From Chryseobacterium shigense (GTDB lineage Bacteria; Bacteroidota; Bacteroidia; Flavobacteriales; Weeksellaceae): 64,000 nucleotides of DNA. The stretch is from contig NZ_JACHLC010000001.1 of the NCBI RefSeq assembly GCF_014207845.1, forward strand, positions 248,001-312,000, read 5' to 3'. Below the pieces are notes generated by a model. It ran no database searches and was not told the DNA's origin. It was given only the letters and a program-made list of their open reading frames with translations. Below, piece after piece: positions 8,803-17,600 of the stretch; positions within the stretch are counted from its first letter, which is position 1; every line of letters starts with the position of its first letter. The translations under genes and the position numbers were made by a program.

Positions 8803-9444
8803 ATGAAAAATTATCTAATCATAATATTAGCTATACTTTCTATAGCCTGTATAAAAACTAAAAAAGAAATCACTGAAAATACAACAAATATCAAAAATAA
8901 AGATGATAAACCATTTAGAGAGATTGGGAATTCTCTTTTGTTAACGACAAAATTTGCAAAAAAATGGTACGTTCAAATTTATAATGAAGCAGAAGCAATG
9001 TCTAAGAATGATTCATTAAATCAAAACAATTTAGAAAAATTAGATTTTTTTGATTCTATGATAAGTAAAAAAATTATAAATCTTCAATACGAAAAAGATC
9101 TGGTTGATAAAAATACATCAAAAATAGATTCAATTTTTGTTATTGATTCGGCAAATTTAGGAAATAAAAAACTATTTTATGTTAAATCCTACAAAACTAT
9201 AATTGAGAAAGGATACGATTTCCCTCCTACAGAAAAAAGTATTGATTTATTAGTTTATAAGAATAATATCTTATTCAAAAAAGTCAATATTTATTCTGAT
9301 ATAAGCTATCCTTTTGCGAAAAAAATAAATTTAGGTTATTTAAATACATTAGGTATTTTATATACTAAATCTTTCAATATTGATGAAGAAGGTGTAAATT
9401 TTTTAGGTGAGAAACAACAAGATTTAAATAAACTTTTAAAATAA
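8803..9444 (+). CDS. Lipoprotein, candidate immunity protein for the large effector
   Basis: This 213-residue protein starts 3 bases after the large effector gene. It has a lipoprotein signal with lipobox LSIAC (Cys16) and then a lysine- and asparagine-rich linker. The mature protein is hydrophilic, with no family I recognise. A periplasm-facing lipoprotein coupled to a peptidoglycan-degrading effector gene is a plausible immunity protein. A second lipoprotein follows 45 bases later, so each may neutralise one of the two catalytic domains; that pairing is speculation. Confidence 0.5.
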   Translation: MKNYLIIILAILSIACIKTKKEITENTTNIKNKDDKPFREIGNSLLLTTKFAKKWYVQIYNEAEAMSKNDSLNQNNLEKLDFFDSMISKKIINLQYEKDLVDKNTSKIDSIFVIDSANLGNKKLFYVKSYKTIIEKGYDFPPTEKSIDLLVYKNNILFKKVNIYSDISYPFAKKINLGYLNTLGILYTKSFNIDEEGVNFLGEKQQDLNKLLK

Positions 9445-9489
9445 ATCTTGTTTATAAGCAGTTTATCAGGATATAATTAAATTATCAAA

Positions 9490-9981
9490 ATGAAAACCCT
9501 ATCATATATATCACTATTATTATTCTGTACATTTTCATGTAAGGATAATAAAATATCAAACCCTACTAAAAACTTAGTAGAAAATAGTACAAATAAGGTA
9601 ATTACTTCAAAACTACAAAATACTAATATTGATCAAAAATGGTATGGTATCTATAAAGCACGATTTGATTATGGAAAAATTGGTGGGGTTAATGCTGGCT
9701 GGGATTTAGAAATTCATATTGATAGTAATCACATTACAGTATCAGGAAGTGGTTATCAAATAGGGTTTAAGGATGAGGTAACAGCCACAGAAGAAGAAAA
9801 TAAATTAATTCTGAAATATAAAAAAAATATTGATGGTTACTCACTTGGAAAAAATATGAATCCTGAATTTATTTTAATAAAGGATAATGATAATTTTTAT
9901 ATTCAGTCAGAATGGATAGACTCTGATATTATTACAAAACCAGAAGCTAAAGGATTTATCATTTCAAAGAAAAGCCTTTAG
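9490..9981 (+). CDS. Small lipoprotein with beta-rich mature domain, candidate second immunity protein
   Basis: This 163-residue protein has a signal peptide ending in FTFSC (Cys17). After a linker, the stretch KWYGIYKARFDYG ... WDLEIHIDSNHITVSGSGY alternates in the way a small beta-barrel does, and several exported Bacteroidota lipoproteins of unknown role have a similar W-x-G-x-Y start. No firm family assignment is possible. It is the last intact gene of the T6SS cargo island. Its position after effector and first lipoprotein suggests a second immunity protein or an orphan one kept from an earlier effector. Confidence 0.5.
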   Translation: MKTLSYISLLLFCTFSCKDNKISNPTKNLVENSTNKVITSKLQNTNIDQKWYGIYKARFDYGKIGGVNAGWDLEIHIDSNHITVSGSGYQIGFKDEVTATEEENKLILKYKKNIDGYSLGKNMNPEFILIKDNDNFYIQSEWIDSDIITKPEAKGFIISKKSL

Positions 9982-10009
9982 CTTTATTCCCTTTTCAAAA
10001 ATATATATT

Positions 10010-10270
10010 ATAAGAATAGGGGGGGCTCCTTCCCACGAAATAAAAGTTGAGATAAAAAATACCTGCAAAGAAATAAAGTTCGATTCAAAAATAAAAAAGC
10101 TCTTTTATTTTAATGTTAAACTGGGAAGTGATAAAAGAAATGTAAATATCCACGATTGGTTCTAATTTCGAAGGTTGAAATAATTTTACCGAACTGTGTA
10201 AAAGGAATGCCTCTCAAACTGATCAGATTCCGACTGAATTCTACTGGAAGACTAAAAACAAGATCAATTA
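10010..10270 (+). pseudogene. Decayed coding stretch downstream of the T6SS island
   Basis: The 423-base gap 9982-10404 is not simple spacer. One frame reads coherently without an ATG (HEIKVEIKNTCKEIKF ... NVNIHDWF, stop near 10165). Further coding-like text continues in other frames (FTELCKRNASQTDQIP ... FYWKTKNKIN, stop near 10270). The shift between frames and the missing start suggest the 3' part of a disrupted effector or immunity gene. The case rests on amino-acid texture only. Confidence 0.3.
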
Positions 10271-10404
10271 AGAACATAGATTTATAGTTGTACATTTAGT
10301 ATATCATCACCAAAAAATACCTGGCTTTACATATAGACCTTACATTTTTACAATTTTTCCTGTTCCTTCAGTTCTATTTTTGTAATATTATAAAGAAATA
10401 TTAA

Positions 10405-10920
10405 ATGGAAGGAATAGATAAGATAGAAACAGCAAGAACAGTAATGCGTAAACTGACCATAGAAGACGCAGTAGATTTTTATACTTTAAATCTGGACAAA
10501 GAAGTATTAAAATATACGGGAGATAAGCCTTTTAAAGATTTACAAACCGCAGCCGATTTTTTGGCTGATTATGATCAGTATAAAAAGTATGGTGTCGGGC
10601 GGCTTGCGGTTATTGACAAAACCAGTTTAAAATTTATAGGCTGGTGCGGACTTAAATACAGTCCCGATAAAAATGAATATGATATTGGGTTCAGGTTTTA
10701 TAGAAACTATTGGAATAAGGGATTGGCAACAGAGACTGCAAAAAAATGCCTTGATTTTGGTTTTAATGAACTTAAAATTGAAAGAATAGTTGGCCGGGCA
10801 ATGAAAGAAAACATTGGCTCTATTAAAGTCCTTGAAAAGATAGGGATGACTTTTAAAGAAAGTTTTGATTTTGAAGGACACGAAGGCGTAATTTATGAAC
10901 TGACAAAAAATAAGATATAA
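10405..10920 (+). CDS. GNAT-family N-acetyltransferase (RimJ/RimL type)
   Basis: This 171-residue protein has the usual single-domain length. It opens with the RimJ/RimL-style strand IETARTVMRKLTIEDA. The acetyl-CoA loop is at residues 100-115 (YWNKGLATETAKKCLDFGF), followed by the ERIVGRAMKENIGSIKVLEKIGM segment typical of the family. Such enzymes transfer acetyl from acetyl-CoA to an amino group of a protein N-terminus or small molecule; the substrate cannot be told. A -7-like box TATTTTTG lies at 10375-10382. The gene stands alone and its composition is less AT-rich than the T6SS island, so it probably marks the island's edge. Confidence 0.85.
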   Translation: MEGIDKIETARTVMRKLTIEDAVDFYTLNLDKEVLKYTGDKPFKDLQTAADFLADYDQYKKYGVGRLAVIDKTSLKFIGWCGLKYSPDKNEYDIGFRFYRNYWNKGLATETAKKCLDFGFNELKIERIVGRAMKENIGSIKVLEKIGMTFKESFDFEGHEGVIYELTKNKI

Positions 10921-11163
10921 AATACTTCATCAGAATACTTTCAAAATGAAAGAGATTTAAAATTATAAACATTACGGAAGTGAAGACTTTTTACAGTATG
11001 GTATTTATTATATCAATTATAGGTCAGTTCGTTATTGTATATAGTTTCCCTGACCATGATGAAATGTCCTTCTAAAAAAACGACTGTAAACGGGATTGCC
11101 TTCACATTCCGCAATTTTATTATTTTTTGATCATTTTATGCTTTTAGATCGTATAAACTCTTT

Positions 11164-11838
11164 TTAAAATTTTTCCAGAATTAGGTTGTATAGTCTTTCC
11201 TGGCCTGCCACTGCAGAATTTATTACAACATAACATGTAGCTCTGTATAAATCTTTTGTTCCCGGAACAGCAAATGTAAGTACATTCTTTTCATTAAGGG
11301 CCATTGTTACTGAGCCTATATTTTTCCAAATATCCCAGTTGGTAGTGGTGAATGTATACTTTCCTGCAGAACCATTAAATGTATTAACACTTGAAGTTTG
11401 CCCTGCGGTTAACCATGTTTCTTCATCCAGTACTATTACATCAATATTTGATGCTGGTGCAGTTCTGAGTCTTATCTGCGGATAAACATCAGTAGTACTT
11501 GTACCATTCACAGGATATAAACGTATTTCTATCACACCCGCATTAATAGTCTGATTGGGATCAGCAATGGTGCCAAAATATTGTTGTTTTTGGATGCTGA
11601 CTCCCGAAGTATCAGAACTTCCATCCAGATCTCCCACGCTTAAGGTTGTTTTACGGAGTACACCATTAGTATCTGCTGCCAGAATATAATCAGGGGTATT
11701 AGCAGGGTTTATTGTTCTGACTCTTGCGTCACCATTCACATCTAATGTAGATCGTGGATTTGCTGTATTAATGCCCACTTGTCCGAAAATGGCTGATGAA
11801 ATCAGTAGCATTGCAGTTGTTGATAATAATTTTTTCAT
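11164..11838 (-). CDS. Secreted protein of the QVGINT family, function unknown
   Basis: This 224-residue protein has a cleavable signal peptide (MKKLLSTTAMLLISSAIFGQ). It is followed by VGINTANPRSTLDVNGDARVR, a mature N-terminus often seen in secreted proteins of Chryseobacterium and relatives, where it resembles the start of tail-fibre-like or surface repeat proteins. The rest is a serine-, threonine- and asparagine-rich beta protein. No enzyme motif and no obvious type IX sorting domain is visible. A second protein with the same start is at 29883. It shares its direction with the membrane LuxR regulator upstream, 171 bases away. Confidence 0.7.
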   Translation of the reverse strand: MKKLLSTTAMLLISSAIFGQVGINTANPRSTLDVNGDARVRTINPANTPDYILAADTNGVLRKTTLSVGDLDGSSDTSGVSIQKQQYFGTIADPNQTINAGVIEIRLYPVNGTSTTDVYPQIRLRTAPASNIDVIVLDEETWLTAGQTSSVNTFNGSAGKYTFTTTNWDIWKNIGSVTMALNEKNVLTFAVPGTKDLYRATCYVVINSAVAGQERLYNLILEKF

Positions 11839-12009
11839 TTCTTAAATGTTTTTATATGTTTGTTTTCGGTTGGCAAAATTATAGTGGCTGGAATGGACAA
11901 CGGTATAAAGTACTCACGTTAAAACACTTGATGCGCCCCTTAAAATCACTCAAATTTTTAATGTTTTGATTATTAAATGATTATTGCCTTTTGATAAATT
12001 GCTTAATCT

Positions 12010-12864
12010 TTACAGTTCATTAAAGAACAGCATCAGATTTATGCCTGATTCCAGATCGAGTTTTTTTCTAAGCCTGTATTTGATCGATTCTATCGCTTTA
12101 TAGGTAGAATTCGTAGCTATGGCGATCTCTTTTGTTGTAAGTCCAAGCTTGATTAAGGCGCAGACTTCAAGTTCAGTATCATTAATTTTAGGACATCTTT
12201 CCCTTACCTTATTCATGAAGGCCGGATTAACTGTTAAAAACAGAGGCATGAAAGAATTGTCTCTTCTGCTGATTGATTCGAAAATATCAGCCAGCTTTAC
12301 AGAATCGGTTTTTTCCTTTGATATATGGGTAGATTCTTTTGCCAGGGATTTGTTTTTTAACCAAAAATCTGCGATGTAATAAAAAAGCAGGCCTATTGCA
12401 AATGTGGCAGTAGCACGCAGGTAGCCAATATATACGCTGCTGTCTCCCAAAGATCTCAGCATATTATTTTTCTCCCTGAAAAAGAACAGCAGTAAAGTAA
12501 TGCTTATGACAATTAATGAGAATAAAATAATTCTCTGTATATCCCTGAATAAAAAGAAAGTATATAAGTATAGCAAGCAGAAGACAGGTACAAAAAACAG
12601 ATCCAGAGAAAAATAATGGCACAGAAAGGAAAAATACACTATTAAAATGATCATGTCTGCAAAACTGAGTTTTTCTATAACCGGCTTATTGATATTAAAC
12701 AGTAAAATAAGATTGAATATCAAAGCAGTCAGAGTAGGGTATAACAGCATTTTTTTGCTGCTGAAAAAAAAATCAGCTACACATATGAAAAAGAATATAA
12801 TTGAAAGTGTGATAATTGTTCTGGATAATAATTTTGTTTTTTCATTTTTAATTTTTTCTTTCAT
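12010..12864 (-). CDS. Membrane-bound LuxR-type transcriptional regulator
   Basis: This 284-residue protein has about six hydrophobic helices in residues 15-170 (for example ITLSIIFFFICVADFFF and IILFSLIVISITLLLFF). A short linker leads to a GerE/LuxR helix-turn-helix at residues 225-284: LEVCALIKLGLTTKEIAIA, then STYKAIESIKYRLRKKL. There is no receiver domain. The architecture suggests a one-component regulator sensing something at the membrane and binding DNA from there. The secreted QVGINT protein gene lies next in the same direction and could be a target. The ligand is unknown. Confidence 0.75.
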   Translation of the reverse strand: MKEKIKNEKTKLLSRTIITLSIIFFFICVADFFFSSKKMLLYPTLTALIFNLILLFNINKPVIEKLSFADMIILIVYFSFLCHYFSLDLFFVPVFCLLYLYTFFLFRDIQRIILFSLIVISITLLLFFFREKNNMLRSLGDSSVYIGYLRATATFAIGLLFYYIADFWLKNKSLAKESTHISKEKTDSVKLADIFESISRRDNSFMPLFLTVNPAFMNKVRERCPKINDTELEVCALIKLGLTTKEIAIATNSTYKAIESIKYRLRKKLDLESGINLMLFFNEL

Positions 12865-13183
12865 GTATCTTTGTGTTTAAGAGGTCTGGCAATAAGGAGC
12901 TATAGTAATTATTTTTGGAAAATATATGATTTGTGGTACCTGAGTGCAGCTTAAAATATCACTCAAAAACCCTTAATTCCACTGTTGTTGATATAAGCCT
13001 GATTTTTTTGCAATTATTAAAAACTGGCGTATATTATTTAGTTTATAAGTTACTTTCGCAAAAGTAGTTGATAGAAACAATCAAGTATTTTAAATGTAAA
13101 CCGAATTTTAAATTTCACTAATATTTTGTAAATATTTGTAAATCAGAATTTTAAATAAGTTATTTTTGAAAAAAAGCATAATT
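12865..13183. other. Divergent intergenic region
   Basis: This AT-rich stretch lies between the divergent LuxR-type regulator (-) and lipoprotein gene (+) and must hold both promoters. A TATCTTTG box is present near 12866 in the + direction but has no nearby gene. No RNA gene, long repeat or convincing small gene was seen. Confidence 0.4.
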
Positions 13184-13756
13184 ATGATAAAGAACATTGT
13201 AGTAATGATGGCCGTTGTTTTCTTTATTTCATGCAACGGACAGAAAAATGCTGAATTTATTGGCCGGGCGTATGGAGTGTTTGATCTTAATAAAATCACG
13301 TTTAAAGAAAATCCGGATCATCTTTTATCTAAAGTTGAAAAATACTACCAGCTGCCCACAGAGAAAACCGTAGACGGAAAACTACTGGCTTACAAAATTT
13401 ACAGAATACTGCCGGAATATGTAACAGAAGGAATGTTCAGTTTTAAAAATATAAAACTAAAGAAAAGAAAGATCGTAGATTTTTATGTAGACCCATCCAA
13501 ACAATTGAAAGAGGTTGAGTTTTCTGCTTATTTAACTGAAAAAGAATACCGTGATTTGTTAGGCGGGCGTAAAGAATTTAAAGATATTACCCCTGAGAAT
13601 GTCCGTAAATTCAATAATAATAAATATGAGATCCTCCAATCTACGGATCATGGGAGACAGGTAGAAACTACATTCTATATTCTTAAATCAAAAGACGAAG
13701 GAGAACCGGGTACGGATTATTTTCTTAGAGTATCCGTTAAAAGCATAACATTCTAA
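13184..13756 (+). CDS. Lipoprotein of unknown function
   Basis: The 190-residue product starts at ATG 13184; an in-frame TTG at 13166 would add MKKSII. A lipoprotein signal (IKNIVVMMAVVFFISC) precedes a mature domain of mixed charged segments with no motif I recognise (YGVFDLNKITFKENPDHLL; TEKEYRDLLGG). It ends before a small hairpin terminator at 13854, so it appears to be transcribed alone. Nothing in the neighbourhood points to a function. Confidence 0.65.
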   Translation: MIKNIVVMMAVVFFISCNGQKNAEFIGRAYGVFDLNKITFKENPDHLLSKVEKYYQLPTEKTVDGKLLAYKIYRILPEYVTEGMFSFKNIKLKKRKIVDFYVDPSKQLKEVEFSAYLTEKEYRDLLGGRKEFKDITPENVRKFNNNKYEILQSTDHGRQVETTFYILKSKDEGEPGTDYFLRVSVKSITF

Positions 13757-13853
13757 ATCCGGAAAAACTCTTTGAAAATATTGGAGTAAATAATATCTGA
13801 GAGGCTCCGGCCTATGCTAAAACCAATAAACTGCTTTAAAATAATATACTATG

Positions 13854-13879
13854 ATACCGTTTTTTTACGGTATTTTTTA
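13854..13879 (+). terminator. Intrinsic terminator
   Basis: A 7-bp stem (ataccgt / acggtat) with a T loop is followed by a T run. It lies between the lipoprotein gene and the L,D-transpeptidase gene. Confidence 0.5.
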
Positions 13880-13888
13880 TAATGTCTT

Positions 13889-13917
13889 TTGGGATCCAAA
13901 TTTAGGTCTGATATTTG
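13889..13917 (+). promoter_or_regulatory. Promoter of the L,D-transpeptidase lipoprotein gene
   Basis: TTG (13889-13891), 18 nt, GATATTTG (13910-13917). This is one mismatch from the Bacteroidota -33/-7 consensus and lies 36 nt before the ATG at 13953. Confidence 0.5.
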
Positions 13918-13952
13918 CACATGATAGCCAAACTAAATAGCCGATTTTATTT

Positions 13953-14990
13953 ATGAAAAACATATCTGTGAAAAAATCATTTTTATATGCACTTTTTTGT
14001 GCCGCAATGCTGATTTCATGTAAGAAGGAAATTGAAAAAATAAGCGATACTTTTAAGGATACCGTTTCTTCATCAGAAACCCCCGCTGTAGAAAAAGATT
14101 CTATTAAGAAAGATTCAGTGGTGAAAAAAGAATCTGTTCCGCCTGCCATGCAGGAAAACGGTTTTTATAATGCTTTTGTTCTTCCCAAAGATAAAAAACT
14201 CAGAGATTCCGTATATGCGGAATTCAGCAAAAAATACAGTGAAAAAGAGCGTTATGCTATTCTGGCATTAAACAGACTTGATTCTAAAAACAGATGGAAT
14301 GCCGATACATTGGTAGTCCCTGCAAAGATAGACACCACACTTATGGAATATTCTCCCTTTCCAATGCAGCTTGATGTATTGAGCGGAGTGAAGAAGTTCG
14401 TCATCTTTTCTTATCCTATACAGGCTTACGGAGTATATTCCAACGGAAGCCTTGTAAAATGGGGCCCAACAAGTATGGGGAAAAAAGCTGCGCAGACAAC
14501 GCGCGGACTTACTTTCGCGAACTGGAAAAAGAAACTTTCGATCTCAACAGTAAGCAGCGAGTGGAAGCTACCGTATAATTTTAATATCCATAACGTTGGA
14601 GGGATCGGCTGGCATCAGTATGATCTTCCGGGATATCCTGCATCACACTCATGTTTACGTTTGCTGATGAAAGATGCGCAATGGCTGTATTCTTATGCAG
14701 ATACCTGGATTCTGAATCCCGGAGGAGCTACTACCAAAGCAAAAGGAACACCTGTAATGGTATTCGGGGATTACAAATGGGGCGGCAGAAAACCATGGAA
14801 AAAGCTTCTGGATGATCCCAATGCAAACAATATTTCAGTAGAAGAAATGACCAAACTTCTGGAACCTCATGTTGATAAAATGATCAGAGAACAGGATAAC
14901 AGGGAAAAAGTATCAGACTCTATTAAAACAGCTAAAGCTATGGCTGCACCGGTTCAGAATGAAAAGCCAACAGAAGTTCCTTCTAATTGA
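13953..14990 (+). CDS. L,D-transpeptidase (YkuD) lipoprotein
   Basis: The 345-residue protein carries a lipoprotein signal with lipobox LISC (Cys23) and then a Ser/Lys-rich linker. The YkuD domain spans roughly residues 130-275. The active site reads WHQYDLPGYPASHSCLRL, with H221 and candidate catalytic C234; the usual S-H-G-C is S-H-S-C here. The family forms 3-3 cross-links in peptidoglycan or attaches proteins to it, in the periplasm. The C-terminal tail from about 300 is charged and probably disordered. The gene converges on the next minus-strand gene, overlapping by 8 bases. It is separate from the YkuD_2-type enzyme at 56681. Confidence 0.8.
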   Translation: MKNISVKKSFLYALFCAAMLISCKKEIEKISDTFKDTVSSSETPAVEKDSIKKDSVVKKESVPPAMQENGFYNAFVLPKDKKLRDSVYAEFSKKYSEKERYAILALNRLDSKNRWNADTLVVPAKIDTTLMEYSPFPMQLDVLSGVKKFVIFSYPIQAYGVYSNGSLVKWGPTSMGKKAAQTTRGLTFANWKKKLSISTVSSEWKLPYNFNIHNVGGIGWHQYDLPGYPASHSCLRLLMKDAQWLYSYADTWILNPGGATTKAKGTPVMVFGDYKWGGRKPWKKLLDDPNANNISVEEMTKLLEPHVDKMIREQDNREKVSDSIKTAKAMAAPVQNEKPTEVPSN

Positions 14991-15510
14991 TTTTTTTCTC
15001 AAACTGTAGAGTAGATTCTTCCGCAAACTTTCTAAGCTTAAGCATTTCTTCTTTACCCTTATGCTGTCCGAATCTGGCAGCCGCATAGGTCAGGAAGATG
15101 AAGAACAACATAACAAATGAAGCGCTCAGAGCCCACGGGAACTCAGCGCTTTTTATTTGCTTTTCAACGTAGTACATGGTGAAAAAAGTCATCCACAGAA
15201 TGGAAAAAGAAAAATAAAGGAACATGAAGAAGGTCCACACGGCAGAACTGGGACCGAATATTCCCCGGATAGCCGTTTCATCGTCTTCAATTTCTATTCT
15301 TAAAGACAGCCTGGGCTTCCAGTAATTGTCATATTGCGTTTCTACCCAGATGGTGGCTACTTCCTTATTGATATTCCCGGAAAACTCATCCTTATGTTCG
15401 GCAAGGTATTTTTTTAGATTCTCCGCATATTCTTCTTTGGTAAGATGGGTAAACATCTTGAATCTGGGGCGGGTTCTTATCTTATCTATTGTGCTTTCTT
15501 CTGTATTCAT
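14983..15510 (-). CDS. Small membrane protein, two transmembrane helices
   Basis: This 175-residue protein has an N-terminal soluble part of about 90 residues containing KYLAEHKDEFSGNINKE and WKPRLSLRIEIEDDE. Two hydrophobic helices follow (WTFFMFLYFSFSILWMTFF and LSASFVMLFFIFLTYAA), then a charged helical tail. No family is recognised. It begins 3 bases after the stop of the aspartyl protease gene, so the two are almost certainly co-transcribed. Its 3' end overlaps the convergent L,D-transpeptidase gene by 8 bases. Confidence 0.65.
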   Translation of the reverse strand: MNTEESTIDKIRTRPRFKMFTHLTKEEYAENLKKYLAEHKDEFSGNINKEVATIWVETQYDNYWKPRLSLRIEIEDDETAIRGIFGPSSAVWTFFMFLYFSFSILWMTFFTMYYVEKQIKSAEFPWALSASFVMLFFIFLTYAAARFGQHKGKEEMLKLRKFAEESTLQFEKKIN

Positions 15511-15513
15511 ATT

Positions 15514-16836
15514 TTATTCCTGATATGGGATAGGGTCTTCCAATACAAAACTAAAGGTCATTTCCTTATCCATTCTTTTAATTACCATTGTGATACTCTT
15601 TCCTTCATCGGATTTCATCAGTTCCATGATCTTTTCCATGGTCATGTCGGAAGTCCGGCTCCCGTTGATTGTAATGATGCGGTCGTCTTTCTTCAGTCCT
15701 GCTTTAAATGCCGGAGAGTCTTTTCTTATACCTGCTATTGAAAATATAGGTTTTAAAGTAAATTTATACTGAAAATTATTGACTGAGGAAATTTCAGTAG
15801 TTGTCTCATATAATTTTTTGGGCTCAATTTTTACCCGGTCTTCCTGCCATTCCAGTCCATCCTGTTTAAAATCCAATCCACTCATATTAAAATGAAAAGG
15901 ATCATCAAAATATCTGTTTTTTTTCAGGTATAACTTTTTACCCGGATAATCAAAAATAACTGAAAACCGGCGCATTATTTCTCCTCCAACAGATCCTTTT
16001 CTGTCTTTTACCAGGTTTACATGCTGGATGGAGTATTCATCGGGCATTGCGGTGAGCGGCATTTCAAATTTGAAATTTCCGAGATAAAAATTATGGATTC
16101 GGCTCCGTTTACCGTAGATATCTCCATTGAATCCGCGTCCCAGGTAATCATCAATATTGGGTCTGTTGTATACAAAATCTTTGATGAGGGTAGGGAAGAG
16201 CCATATCGCATCGCTGTTTCCAAGATCTATCAGCAGCTTTGAGCTTTTCTTTTCGTTGGTCATTTCCACATCAGCATTGATATAAGGTTTGTCTTTTTCC
16301 ACGGTTATGGGAAGCTCTTCAAACTTTCGGATTTTCTTTTTAAATACTTCAGAATCCTGGTATACCGTTATTTTTTTTGAGGAATAATCTATCGAGATAG
16401 GATGATTTTTAAAAAAATGATAGCCGATAACACCGTTCACAGGAATTCCTATATGTGATGAAATGTTGAATTCTTCATCTATCACAATAAACAGAAGCAT
16501 AGAAGAATTAATGATATTATCACCTATTCTGGCAATATTACGGTCAGATTTAAAACCGTCTATGCTCATACTGCCTCCAAGCCCTGAAAACTTGATCTTT
16601 TCAATATTCTGTAATTTGATCTCTTTATTATCCAAACTGAAAAGAATGGTTTCTGCAACCCCGGTATCAAGCATAAAAGTGAGCTCAGCCCCGTTAACAT
16701 TGATGGGAATGAAAATAAGATTGTTGATAAGTTTAAAAGGAATAACCGCTTTTTTAGCATTTACCAGTTCAAAAGAGTTCTGTGCATTGATACAAATGCT
16801 GAAGAATAATACCAGTAAAAAAAGCTTGAGTTTCAT
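15514..16836 (-). CDS. Exported retropepsin-like aspartyl protease with PDZ domain
   Basis: This 440-residue protein has a signal peptide (MKLKLFLLVLFFSICINAQ). Two retropepsin-like half motifs follow, FMLDTGVAET with D57 and KLLIDLGNSDAIW near residue 200. A C-terminal PDZ domain lies at about 355-430 (GIRKDSPAFKAGLKKDDRIITINGS). Bacteroidota carry many such periplasmic or surface aspartyl protease-like proteins, whose substrates are mostly unknown. The second motif has DLG instead of DTG, which may be a non-catalytic or altered site. It leads an operon with the small two-helix membrane protein. Confidence 0.8.
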   Translation of the reverse strand: MKLKLFLLVLFFSICINAQNSFELVNAKKAVIPFKLINNLIFIPINVNGAELTFMLDTGVAETILFSLDNKEIKLQNIEKIKFSGLGGSMSIDGFKSDRNIARIGDNIINSSMLLFIVIDEEFNISSHIGIPVNGVIGYHFFKNHPISIDYSSKKITVYQDSEVFKKKIRKFEELPITVEKDKPYINADVEMTNEKKSSKLLIDLGNSDAIWLFPTLIKDFVYNRPNIDDYLGRGFNGDIYGKRSRIHNFYLGNFKFEMPLTAMPDEYSIQHVNLVKDRKGSVGGEIMRRFSVIFDYPGKKLYLKKNRYFDDPFHFNMSGLDFKQDGLEWQEDRVKIEPKKLYETTTEISSVNNFQYKFTLKPIFSIAGIRKDSPAFKAGLKKDDRIITINGSRTSDMTMEKIMELMKSDEGKSITMVIKRMDKEMTFSFVLEDPIPYQE

Positions 16837-16871
16837 TTACTGAATTTACTGAAATAATCCTTACTATCAAT

Positions 16872-16900
16872 AAAAAAACATTCCAAATACAGGAATGTTT
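16872..16900 (-). terminator. Intrinsic terminator of the esterase gene
   Basis: A 9-bp stem (aaacattcc / ggaatgttt) is followed by a T run on the minus strand, downstream of the esterase gene. Confidence 0.6.
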
Positions 16901-16957
16901 GTATAAACTGCAATGAAGCAGCAATGTCGGTTGAAATTATTTCAAATCAGGTCGGAA

Positions 16958-17596
16958 CTATTTTGAGAAAAAATCCATCAGGTCCATGTAATTTTTCTGG
17001 TTTACCCCATGCCCGCTCATATATTCTCTGAAAGTAAAATAACAGCTCAGGTCATAAAGCAAATCTGCAGCTTTTCTTCCCCATTCCATTGGGATAACAG
17101 CATCATCTGTTCCGTGGGATACAAAGAAACGGAGCCTTTCCAGCTTCTTTTTATCTTTTACTATGCCGTCCAGAAGTTTTTCTTCAGGATAAGTGCTCAG
17201 GCAGGCCACATAATTGAACATATCAGGATGCTTTAAAGCTAAGGCATAACACAGGATTCCGCCCTGGCTGAAGCCGCACAAATGTACTTTACCTTTGGTA
17301 ACTCCGTAATGATTAACAATTTTTAGTATACTTTCCAGCACTCCGTTCAAAGATTCTTTAGCCTGGGAAATATCAATGAAGTTTTCAGGATTGTTGAAAT
17401 CGATATCAAACCAGGAATATCCCTCAAACTGGGTATCTCTGGGTGCTCTGAAGCTTATAATGAGCCAGTCGGCAGGAAGAGTTTCCCTGAAGCTGAAAAG
17501 ATCCTGTTCATTGCTTCCATAACCATGAAGCATGAAAAGGACGGTTGTATTGGGAGTAATATGTTCCGGTTCTCTTACTATATAGTCTAAATTCAT
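16958..17596 (-). CDS. Carboxylesterase/phospholipase-type alpha/beta hydrolase
   Basis: This 212-residue cytoplasmic protein is the normal length for the YpfH/carboxylesterase family. Oxyanion-strand LFMLHGYGSNEQDL lies at residues 20-34. The nucleophile elbow GFSQGG has S110, the acid is D164 or D165 in SHGTDDAVIP, and the histidine is H196 in MSGHGV. It hydrolyses short-chain esters or lysophospholipids in known relatives; the natural substrate is not evident. A -7 box (TATATTTG) sits only 4 nt before the ATG. It stands alone, with its own terminator at 16872. Confidence 0.85.
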   Translation of the reverse strand: MNLDYIVREPEHITPNTTVLFMLHGYGSNEQDLFSFRETLPADWLIISFRAPRDTQFEGYSWFDIDFNNPENFIDISQAKESLNGVLESILKIVNHYGVTKGKVHLCGFSQGGILCYALALKHPDMFNYVACLSTYPEEKLLDGIVKDKKKLERLRFFVSHGTDDAVIPMEWGRKAADLLYDLSCYFTFREYMSGHGVNQKNYMDLMDFFSK

Positions 17597-17600
17597 ACAG

